From NCBI RefSeq assembly GCF_020741395.1, contig NZ_DYZA01000197.1, positions 1 to 8,425 of the forward strand: 8,425 bases of DNA. The letters are read 5' to 3'. The stretch's first letter is position 1, and each line of letters begins with the position of its first letter. The position numbers and the translations under genes were made by a program. The stretch comes from Mailhella massiliensis (GTDB lineage: Bacteria > Desulfobacterota > Desulfovibrionia > Desulfovibrionales > Desulfovibrionaceae). Shown here piece by piece: positions 1 through 5,535 of this stretch. The notes under the pieces are model-generated. The model saw only the letters and a list, made by a program, of their open reading frames with translations. It did no database searches and was not told the origin of the DNA.

Positions 1-62
1 CCTGATGCCAAAAATGTTCATACCTTTACAGCACCTTCCTCGATTTCTTGTGAAAAAATGCG

Positions 63-81
63 GGATCTTTTTGAAAAATCC
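63..81. promoter_or_regulatory. Imperfect palindrome upstream of the TRAP promoter
   Basis: A 19-bp imperfect inverted repeat centred at position 72 has 7 of 8 arm positions paired (arms ggat...atcc plus T/A runs). It ends about 33 bp upstream of the predicted -35 box. It could be an operator for a regulator of the transporter operon, or part of an upstream structure. No regulator family can be named from the sequence. Confidence 0.25.
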
Positions 82-114
82 ATACATTACAACAAGTTAT
101 ATTTTATTTACTTA

Positions 115-143
115 TTGACAAAATCATAAGCCGGGCATAATCT
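115..143 (+). promoter_or_regulatory. Predicted sigma70-type promoter of the TRAP operon
   Basis: A perfect -35 box TTGACA (115-120) is followed after exactly 17 nt by TAATCT (138-143), a reasonable -10 box. An overlapping CATAAT at 136-141 would give a 15-nt spacer and is less likely. The promoter lies in an AT-rich block (about 40-145) that contrasts sharply with the GC-rich genes. Transcription would begin near 150 and leave a leader of about 75-80 nt before the dctP-like start. Seen by eye in sequence; activity is inferred. Confidence 0.7.
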
Positions 144-156
144 GCCGAAAAAGCCG

Positions 157-186
157 CCTTTCCCTGCGCCGCAACGGCGGGAAGGG
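157..186 (+). other. Leader stem-loop in the 5' UTR of the TRAP operon
   Basis: The predicted leader contains a perfect 5-bp core (167-171 with 175-179, loop CAA). Imperfect pairing of the flanking pyrimidine-rich 157-164 with purine-rich 180-186 can extend it. No T-run follows, so it does not look like a terminator. It may influence mRNA stability or access to the ribosome binding site at 214-219. It does not match any riboswitch class I recognise. Confidence 0.3.
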
Positions 187-227
187 ATTCCCATTCACCT
201 CAGCGCACGTTTCAGAGGGTTCCTGCC

Positions 228-1316
228 TTGAAAAAGCCCCTTGCCATTCTCCTGTCCCTGGCCATGCTCCTTGCCGGCGCTGCCGCCGCCGAAGCGAAGA
301 TCACCCTCAAGGTCGCCAACTCCGGCCCCGACACGCCGGAAAACCGCACCGTGTGCGCAGCCGACGTGTACACCGACATGGTGCGCAAGGCCACGAACGG
401 CGAAGTGGAGCTTGTCTTCTACCATGCAAGCAAGCTCGGCGGCGAAGCCGAAGCCCTGGAAGGCATCCAGATGGGCACCATCGACATGGGCACGCTCACC
501 AGCGGCCCGGCGGCCAACTTCGTGCCGCAGACCATGGTCTTCGATATCCCCTACCTCATCGGCAGCAGCCCCGCGGGCTGGGAATTCCTGAAGTCCGACT
601 TCGTGAAGAAGCTCTCCGATGAATTCCTCAAGAAGACCGGCGTGCGCATCCTCGGCATCGCCGAGCACGGCTTCCGCCACTTCACGGCCAAGGGCGCCGA
701 ACTCAGGACCCCGGCGGACATGAAGGACCTCAAGATCCGCGTGATGGAGAACCCGGCCCACATGGCCATGACGCGCGGCCTCGGCGCTTCCCCCACCCCC
801 ATTTCCTACAGCGAACTCTACATGGCGCTCCAGCAGGGCGTGGTGGACGGCATGGAATGCCCCATCGCCAACATCCACGACTCCAAGTTCTATGAAGTGC
901 AGGACAGCCTGGTGCTCGACGGCCATCTCTACGGCCCGCTCGTCATATTCATCAATGAAGACAAGTTCCAGAGCCTGACTCCCGCCCAGCAGGAAGCCCT
1001 GTACAAGGGCGCGGAAGCCTTCTGCATCGTGCATGCGGGCATCACCGCCGCAAGCGACGCCGCCGCCCTCAAGGACATGGCCGACAAGGGCATGAAGATC
1101 CACGAACTCTCCCCCGAGGAACTTGCCATGTTCCGCAACGCGGCCCAGCCCGCCGCCCTGGAAATCATCGCCAAGCGCATCGGCCAGGACTGGGTGGACG
1201 GCGCGGTCAAGGCCGCCTCTGAAGCCGAAGCCAAGGTCGCCGGCAAGGAACAGGCCCTCATGGACGAATGTATCCGTGAAGCCCAGGAAATGGTGAAGAT
1301 AGCCCGCGGCCAGTAA
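228..1316 (+). CDS. dctP: TRAP transporter solute-binding protein, DctP family
   Basis: This 362-residue periplasmic protein captures a small carboxylate and delivers it to the DctQM membrane complex. It starts with an N-terminal signal peptide: Lys-Lys, a hydrophobic core at residues 4-20, and an A-E-A cleavage site after about residue 23. The DctP-family core follows, including LGIAEHGFRHFT (142-153), the KIRVMENP motif (169-176) and the ALQQGVVDG block (200-208). Arg171 sits where the family's conserved Arg pairs with the ligand carboxylate. The start is TTG: AGAGGG at 214-219 lies 8 nt upstream, and the first in-frame ATG (264) would remove much of the signal peptide. Length is slightly above the family's usual 320-350. 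The gene is first in the operon, followed by a likely attenuator and then dctQM. Family assignment is very secure. The ligand is unknown, and the gene symbol is used in the generic family sense. Confidence 0.95.
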   Translation: MKKPLAILLSLAMLLAGAAAAEAKITLKVANSGPDTPENRTVCAADVYTDMVRKATNGEVELVFYHASKLGGEAEALEGIQMGTIDMGTLTSGPAANFVPQTMVFDIPYLIGSSPAGWEFLKSDFVKKLSDEFLKKTGVRILGIAEHGFRHFTAKGAELRTPADMKDLKIRVMENPAHMAMTRGLGASPTPISYSELYMALQQGVVDGMECPIANIHDSKFYEVQDSLVLDGHLYGPLVIFINEDKFQSLTPAQQEALYKGAEAFCIVHAGITAASDAAALKDMADKGMKIHELSPEELAMFRNAAQPAALEIIAKRIGQDWVDGAVKAASEAEAKVAGKEQALMDECIREAQEMVKIARGQ

Positions 1317-1632
1317 GAAGGCTTCTTCCCGCTGCTCCCCTCCCCGGGGAATACGGCGGCGCACCCTCGGGCGCGCCGCATGCCCGTAAGCGCCCCGCGC
1401 ACGGGCAGAAGCAGCACGCTTTCCGGGAAAGGTTCGCTCCGGGCCTTTCCCGGTTGTTTTGTCCCGCAACATCCGCACGGTCTTTTGACGGTGGCATCGT
1501 CCCCGACTTTTTCCTGTGCGGGCCTTAAGAGCCTTGCCGCCGCCCTCCTGAAAGGTGCGGCCCCGCCTTCACGGGCGGAACGGGAAGGCTTCAACAGGAG
1601 CCAGTGCTCCCCTTCTATTGAGGTTTACCTTA
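1317..1632. other. 316-bp spacer between binding protein and permease genes
   Basis: I see no convincing gene here. The spacer contains a chain of inverted repeats: TCCCCGGGGA (1341-1350), a 7-bp stem at 1356-1362/1373-1379, a 7-bp stem at 1381-1387/1401-1407 and the terminator-like hairpin described separately. A TTGACG at 1485-1490 resembles a -35 box, but nothing at the right distance makes a credible -10. The stems may protect the 3' end of the upstream mRNA, which would fit a need for excess binding protein. Confidence 0.5.
1423..1461 (+). terminator. Terminator-like stem-loop, probable attenuator
   Basis: A perfect 10-bp stem (1423-1432 with 1444-1453) encloses an 11-nt loop and is followed directly by TTGTTTTG (1454-1461). 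It lies between the binding-protein gene and the two permease genes of one transporter. Partial termination there is a known way to make more binding protein than permease in ABC and TRAP operons. The T tail is interrupted by G, consistent with leaky termination. Structure is seen in the sequence; function is inferred. Confidence 0.65.
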
Positions 1633-2265
1633 ATGAAAAATGTCATGACGTTGATATCCTTCCAGATCAACAGGCTGACGGACTTTCTCATGAAAATCAG
1701 CCTGTGGCTGGGGATCGCCCTCTGCATTGTCATGGTCGCGGCCACGCTGGGCCAGGTATTCTGCCGCATCACCCATCTTTTCACCTTTGAGACCAGCGAG
1801 GAGATAGCCCGCTTCAGCATGTGCTGGCTGGCCATGCTGGGCAGCGCCGTGGCGCTTCGCCAGGGCAGGCATCTCGGCGTGCGCATCCTTGTGGACCATC
1901 TGCCCGCAGGCATCTACGACAAGTACCTCGCGCCCCTCATCCAGCTTGTGATGCTGGCCTTTTTCCTGCTCGTGGCGGTGAAGGGCTGGGCCTTTGCCAT
2001 GCGCGGGGCCATGCAGGTTTCCCCGGCGCTCCAGCTGCCCATGATCTACCCCTACCTGTGCCTGCCTGTGGGCGGCGCGCTCATGGCGCTTTCCATGGTG
2101 GCCGACATGCTGCAGGACCGCTTCCCCACCAGCGCGGGCTCCAACGCGAGCATCGCAAGCTCGGTGATGGAAGATATGTCCGAAGTGGCCGCCGCCTGCG
2201 AGAACGCGCAGGACGCCCCCGTGTTCGACCCCCTCTCCGAGAACCGCGATAAAAGGCAGGATTAG
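1633..2265 (+). CDS. dctQ: TRAP transporter small permease subunit, DctQ family
   Basis: This 210-residue inner-membrane protein is the small subunit that pairs with DctM and docks the binding protein. Four hydrophobic segments are visible at about 21-43, 60-75, 97-119 and 138-160. The family pattern FETSEEIARFSMCWLAMLGSA (residues 52-72, between TM1 and TM2) and the G-R-H-L-G-V motif (78-83) are present. I chose the ATG at 1633 because TGAGGT at 1619-1624 gives an 8-nt ribosome-binding spacing. An ATG at 1645 is a weaker alternative. The open frame runs back to 1555, but that extra peptide is not DctQ-like. After TM4 there is a hydrophilic, acidic tail of about 45 residues (165-210) that looks longer than usual for the family. 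Its stop codon lies 3 nt before dctM, so the two are translationally close. Confidence 0.93.
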   Translation: MKNVMTLISFQINRLTDFLMKISLWLGIALCIVMVAATLGQVFCRITHLFTFETSEEIARFSMCWLAMLGSAVALRQGRHLGVRILVDHLPAGIYDKYLAPLIQLVMLAFFLLVAVKGWAFAMRGAMQVSPALQLPMIYPYLCLPVGGALMALSMVADMLQDRFPTSAGSNASIASSVMEDMSEVAAACENAQDAPVFDPLSENRDKRQD

Positions 2266-2268
2266 TCC

Positions 2269-3546
2269 ATGCTCGCCGTCATCTTTCTCGTATTCCTTGT
2301 CTCGCTGTTCCTCGGCGTGCCCGTGGCGCTCTGCCTCGCCTTCACCTCGGTGGCGGGCCTTCTGCTGCACGACACTTCCCTTCTTGTGGTGGTGCAGCGC
2401 ATGTTCCAGGGCTTCAACTCCTTCTCCCTGCTTGCCGTGCCCTTCTTCGTGCTCGCGGGCGACCTCATGAACAAGTGCGGCATCACCCAGCGCCTCATCG
2501 ACTTTTCCTACATGCTGGTGGGCCGCATCCCCGGCGGCCTTGCGCACTCCAATATCGCGGCCTCCATGTTTCTCGGCGGCATCAGCGGCTCCGCCGTGGC
2601 CGACGCCGCGGCCATAGGCTCCATCATGGTGCCCGGCATGATACGCAACGGCTACAACCCCGGCTTCAGCGCGGCCGTCACGGCCGCGGCCTCCACCATG
2701 GGCCCCATCATCCCGCCCTCCATCCTCATGGTCATCATGGGCGTGACGACGGGCATGAGCATAGGCGGCCTGTTCATGGCGGGCATCGTGCCCGGCATCC
2801 TGCTCGGCGTGGGCATGATGATCTACAGCTATTTCGTGGCCATACGCGAAAACTACCCCAGAGACCCGAACCCCCTCACCCTGGGCCGCTTCTTCCGCGA
2901 ATTCTGGAGGGCCCTGCCCGCCCTCATGGCCCCCACCATCATCATGGGCGGCATCATGTTCGGCATCTTCACCTCCACCGAAGCGGCCGCCGTGGCCGTG
3001 CTCTACGCGCTCCTTCTCGGCATCTGCCAGCGCACCCTGCGCATGAAGGACCTCATCGAGGTGCTCGGCTCCAGCGTGCTCACCACGGCGGTGCTGCTGC
3101 TCATCATCGGCACGGCCAACGCCTTCGCCTGGCTGCTCGCCGCCGAGCAGATCCCCAACCAGCTCGCCGCGCTCATCCAGTCCGTCACCAGCAACAAGCT
3201 CATCATCCTCCTGCTTCTGAACATCCTTCTGCTTTTCGTGGGCATGTTCATGGAAGGCGGGGCGGCTATCATCATCCTCGCGCCCACGCTGCTCAACGTG
3301 GCCACGCAGGTGGGCATAGAGCCTTTGCACTTCGGCATGATCATGGTGCTCAACATGGCCGTGGGCCTGCTCACCCCGCCCCTCGGCGTGTGCCTGTTCG
3401 TGATCTGCGGCGTGACCAAGCTCGACCTCTCCTATGTGATACGGGCCGTGCTGCCCTTCATCGCCGTGGAGCTCGGCGTGCTCCTGCTCGTCACCTATGT
3501 GCCCGCCGTGTGCCTCGCCATACCGCGCATGCTGGGCTATCTCTGA
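2269..3546 (+). CDS. dctM: TRAP transporter large permease subunit, DctM family
   Basis: This 425-residue inner-membrane protein is the ion-coupled translocation channel of the TRAP system. It is hydrophobic throughout, with about 11-12 membrane segments. Signature blocks are AVPFFVLAGDLM (56-67), GGISGSAVADAAAIG (103-117), GPIIPPS (145-151), FTSTEAAAVAVLYAL (234-248), a V-G-M-F-M-E-G-G-A-A segment (324-333) and GLLTPPLGVCLF (366-377). The two P-P loops occupy the symmetric positions expected of the ion-transporter superfamily repeats. Length matches the usual 425-435. The start at 2269 has an AAAAGGCAGG ribosome-binding region (2251-2260) inside the end of dctQ. The gene is followed by a terminator-like hairpin, which suggests the transporter forms its own transcription unit, with possible read-through to the aminotransferase. 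Confidence 0.96.
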   Translation: MLAVIFLVFLVSLFLGVPVALCLAFTSVAGLLLHDTSLLVVVQRMFQGFNSFSLLAVPFFVLAGDLMNKCGITQRLIDFSYMLVGRIPGGLAHSNIAASMFLGGISGSAVADAAAIGSIMVPGMIRNGYNPGFSAAVTAAASTMGPIIPPSILMVIMGVTTGMSIGGLFMAGIVPGILLGVGMMIYSYFVAIRENYPRDPNPLTLGRFFREFWRALPALMAPTIIMGGIMFGIFTSTEAAAVAVLYALLLGICQRTLRMKDLIEVLGSSVLTTAVLLLIIGTANAFAWLLAAEQIPNQLAALIQSVTSNKLIILLLLNILLLFVGMFMEGGAAIIILAPTLLNVATQVGIEPLHFGMIMVLNMAVGLLTPPLGVCLFVICGVTKLDLSYVIRAVLPFIAVELGVLLLVTYVPAVCLAIPRMLGYL

Positions 3547-3556
3547 TCTTCCTTTC

Positions 3557-3590
3557 CGCTCCCGGCGAAGCCCCGCCGGGGGCGCCTTTT
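3557..3590 (+). terminator. Probable intrinsic terminator after dctM
   Basis: A 10-bp stem with one G-U pair (3557-3566 with 3575-3584) and an 8-nt loop is followed by CCTTTT (3585-3590). It starts 10 nt after the dctM stop codon. The T-run is short, so termination may be partial. The loop repeats the left arm of the next hairpin (see findings). Confidence 0.55.
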
Positions 3591-3599
3591 CCCGCCACA

Positions 3600-3627
3600 G
3601 AAGCCCCGGCCTTTGCGCCGGGGCTTC
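3600..3627 (+). other. Strong stem-loop just upstream of the aminotransferase
   Basis: A perfect 11-bp stem (3600-3610 with 3617-3627) has a 6-nt loop. No T-run follows on either strand. The aminotransferase ribosome binding site (AAGG at 3635-3638) begins 7 nt after the stem and its ATG is at 3646. It is more likely an mRNA-stability, processing or translational-control element than a terminator. Confidence 0.5.
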
Positions 3628-3645
3628 CAAACATAAGGCTGCACG

Positions 3646-4812
3646 ATGAATACCACCTTGAGTTCCCACGTCACGCCGCTGCGCTTCAGCGTCATACGCA
3701 GCATGCTCGAAAGGGCCGCGGCGTATGACAACGTCATCTCCCTCAGCATCGGCGAACCGGATTTCGACACTCCCGCCTTCGTATGCGAAGCCGCCATGAA
3801 GGACGCGGCCAGGGGCTTCACCCACTACGCGCCCTCGCGGGGCGACGAAGAACTCCGCGCCGCCATACTCCGCGCGGAGCGCGCTAAGCACGGCATCGCC
3901 TGGGAGCAGGAAAACCTGCTCATCACCTCCGGGGCCATGCACGGCCTTCTCGCCGTGATGCGCACGCTCCTCGACGAAGGCGGCGAAGTCCTCGCGCCCG
4001 CGCCCTGCTTTTCCGACTATCAGGGCCATTGCGCCCTGGCCGGGGGCAGGCTCGTGCAGGTGCCCACGCGCTTTGAAGAGGGCTTCATGCCCACCCTTGA
4101 GGCCATGGAAGCCTGCGTGAGCGACAACACCCGCGCCCTGCTCATCAACTCGCCCTGCAATCCCTCGGGCATGGTGTTCGACGCCGCCACGCTGGACATG
4201 CTGGCCGGCTTCGCCCGCCGCCACGACCTTGTCGTCATTTCCGACGAAGTGTACGACAGCATCGTGTTCCGCGGCCGGGCGGAAAGCATCGCCACGCGGC
4301 CGGGCATGGCCGAGCGCACCGTGGTGCTGAACTCCTTCTCCAAGGCCTTCGCCATGACGGGCTGGCGCGTGGGCTACGCCCTCGGCCCCTCCTGGTTCAT
4401 GAAGGAGATGGTCAAGGTGCTGAGCTATTCCGTGGCGAGCACCGGCACGCCGAGCCAGCGCGCCGCCCTGGCCGCGCTCACCGGGCCGCAGGAGGAATTC
4501 CTCTCCTTCCGCGAAGCCTACGCCCGCCGCACCGCCCTGGCCGCGAAAAGGCTGAACGCCATGCCCGGCGTGCGCTGCCTCGAACCGGCGGGCACCTTCT
4601 ACCTCTTCCCGCACATCGACGCGGCAAAACCCGATTCCCTCGCCTTTGCCCTCGACCTTCTGGACAAGGCGCACGTCATCGTGGTGCCGGGCTTCCCCTT
4701 CGGGCCGGAAGAAACCGTGAAGGGCTGCGTGCGCCTCGCCTGCACCGTGAATGAGGAAAAGCTCTCCGAGGCCATGAACCGCATGGAAGCCTACCTCAGG
4801 GCGCGCGCGTAG
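3646..4812 (+). CDS. PLP-dependent class I/II aminotransferase
   Basis: This 388-residue cytoplasmic enzyme swaps an amino group between an amino acid and a 2-oxoacid. The fold-type I class I/II pattern is complete. It has SIGEPDFDTP (34-43), a glycine/serine turn before the cofactor site (SGAMHGLLAV, 95-104), NSPCNPSG (168-175, cofactor-ring Asn172) and ISDEVYDSI (198-206, Asp200 for the pyridine nitrogen, Tyr203). It also has SFSKAFAMTGWRVGYA (230-245, Schiff-base Lys233, phosphate-binding Arg241) and VRLAC (362-366, Arg363 for the substrate carboxylate). Length is typical of the I-alpha aspartate/aromatic/PatA-like group. Substrate cannot be read from the sequence. The start at 3646 follows AAGG with 7-nt spacing. 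A strong hairpin lies just upstream and a long T-poor spacer follows. Its place between a carboxylate transporter and a 2-hydroxyacid dehydrogenase suggests it handles a 2-oxoacid/amino acid pair in the same pathway. Confidence 0.93.
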   Translation: MNTTLSSHVTPLRFSVIRSMLERAAAYDNVISLSIGEPDFDTPAFVCEAAMKDAARGFTHYAPSRGDEELRAAILRAERAKHGIAWEQENLLITSGAMHGLLAVMRTLLDEGGEVLAPAPCFSDYQGHCALAGGRLVQVPTRFEEGFMPTLEAMEACVSDNTRALLINSPCNPSGMVFDAATLDMLAGFARRHDLVVISDEVYDSIVFRGRAESIATRPGMAERTVVLNSFSKAFAMTGWRVGYALGPSWFMKEMVKVLSYSVASTGTPSQRAALAALTGPQEEFLSFREAYARRTALAAKRLNAMPGVRCLEPAGTFYLFPHIDAAKPDSLAFALDLLDKAHVIVVPGFPFGPEETVKGCVRLACTVNEEKLSEAMNRMEAYLRARA

Positions 4813-4827
4813 GGCAGGGAAGCCGCC
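4812..4827 (+). repeat. 16-bp direct repeat, copy 1
   Basis: GGGCAGGGAAGCCGCC begins at the last base of the aminotransferase stop codon. An identical copy occurs at 4948-4963, 136 bp downstream. The flanks of the two copies differ, so this is not a simple tandem duplication. Confidence 0.6.
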
Positions 4828-4947
4828 GGGAGCCGAAGCAGGGAGGCCTTCCCGGGAGCACGGGCGGACTTTCCCGCATCCGCAGAGCCGCCCCGGCGGG
4901 GCGGAACTTCCGGGAAAGGGCCAAAGGCGCGCCCACGGCAGGGCTCC

Positions 4948-4963
4948 GGGCAGGGAAGCCGCC
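4948..4963 (+). repeat. 16-bp direct repeat, copy 2
   Basis: This is the second exact copy of the 16-bp sequence at 4812-4827. Both lie in the T-poor gap downstream of the aminotransferase. Confidence 0.6.
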
Positions 4964-5337
4964 TCGTCAGCCCGCCAGCCCGGGCCACCCACGGCGCTCA
5001 GGGTGCCGGGGCAACGGCCCGGAAGCACAGCAAAGGGCCGCCGGGGGCCGGGAGGCTCGCGAGTATACGTCGCGCGTTTGTGCCGCCCTGCCCGCGCCGA
5101 CGCCCCAACGGCGCGGGAAATCCCAAGGCTGCGGACGAAGGCCCCCGGCGCGGCGGAGCGCCCGTGTTCCGGCCGCCCCTGCTCCCGGGGAAAGGAGGGC
5201 CCGCTACGTCCGCAAGAAGCCCGTGCGCGGGCGAAGGAAGAGGAAGCGGCGCAGGCCGCGCGAAGGGAAAACGCCCGAGAAAGCGCGATTCCCCGGCATC
5301 CCGCAGCCCCACGGCGCGAAGAAAAATCCGGGATGCA

Positions 5338-5365
5338 CGGCGGCAAGGCCCGCTCCCTGCCGCCG
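5338..5365. other. GC-rich stem-loop in the gap before glcD
   Basis: A perfect 8-bp stem (CGGCGGCA at 5338-5345 with TGCCGCCG at 5358-5365) encloses a 12-nt loop. No T-run follows on either strand, so it is not a classic intrinsic terminator. It may be a structural element in a leader RNA. Confidence 0.4.
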
Positions 5366-5403
5366 GAGGGGGCATGACGCGATTCCCCCGCCGCCCGGGG
5401 GGC

Positions 5404-5432
5404 TTCACATCCGCCCCGCATGGGGGTAAGAA
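5404..5432 (+). promoter_or_regulatory. Weak candidate promoter for glcDF
   Basis: TTCACA (5404-5409), five of six matches to the -35 consensus, is followed after 17 nt by TAAGAA (5427-5432), a poor -10 with three matches. It is the best sigma70-like pair I found in the gap and lies about 100 bp before the glcD start. The 14-bp palindrome at 5462-5475 would sit just downstream, in operator position. Confidence 0.25.
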
Positions 5433-5461
5433 CCTCCTCCGGGAAAAAACGGCCCGCCTGC

Positions 5462-5475
5462 GCGGAAGCTTCCGC
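5462..5475. promoter_or_regulatory. 14-bp perfect palindrome, candidate operator
   Basis: GCGGAAGCTTCCGC is a perfect palindrome with no central spacer, 60 bp before the glcD start codon. With no loop it is a better protein-binding site than an RNA hairpin. It could be the operator for the glcDF unit. No regulator gene is in view. Confidence 0.35.
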
Positions 5476-5535
5476 ACGGCGCAACTTCAGAACCCGCGGG
5501 CATGTCGCCCGTGAACCTACCATAAAGGAAAGAGC

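Larger units (their letters stand above)
4813..5535. other. 723-bp GC-rich, T-poor gap with no convincing gene
   Basis: Several open frames exist on both strands, but their products are Pro/Arg/Ala/Gly-rich, lack domains and overlap one another, as expected by chance in such GC-rich DNA. My hand count gives about 8% T on the + strand, with A clearly more frequent. The gap holds a 16-bp direct repeat (4812-4827 and 4948-4963) and a compact hairpin at 4888-4904 (7-bp stem, 3-nt loop). An 8-bp stem lies at 5338-5345/5358-5365, and a 14-bp palindrome at 5462-5475. No intrinsic terminator with a T-run is present on the + strand. It may be a decayed gene, a long regulatory leader for glcDF or a host for a small RNA; nothing decides between these. 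Confidence 0.6.

Noticed and set aside
195..1478. A 427-codon - strand open frame over dctP
   Set aside because: It is the antisense shadow of the clear DctP gene, with His/Gly/Ala-rich composition and no motif.
1485..1513. Possible internal promoter before dctQ (TTGACG at 1485-1490)
   Set aside because: The -35 box is good, but the sequence at the right distance (TTTTTC) is a poor -10 match.
2475..3728. A 417-codon + strand frame overlapping dctM
   Set aside because: The product is His/Arg/Pro-rich and out of frame with a full set of DctM motifs.
4998..5514. Open frames on both strands in the gap (+ 5003-5377, + 5080-5514, - 4998-5477)
   Set aside because: They overlap one another, are Arg/Pro/Gly/Ala-rich, and show no domain, membrane segment or convincing ribosome binding site. 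Stops are rare by chance at this base composition.
4813..5535. CRISPR array or tandem repeat array in the long gap
   Set aside because: Only two copies of one 16-bp repeat exist, 136 bp apart; there is no regular spacing and there are no cas genes.
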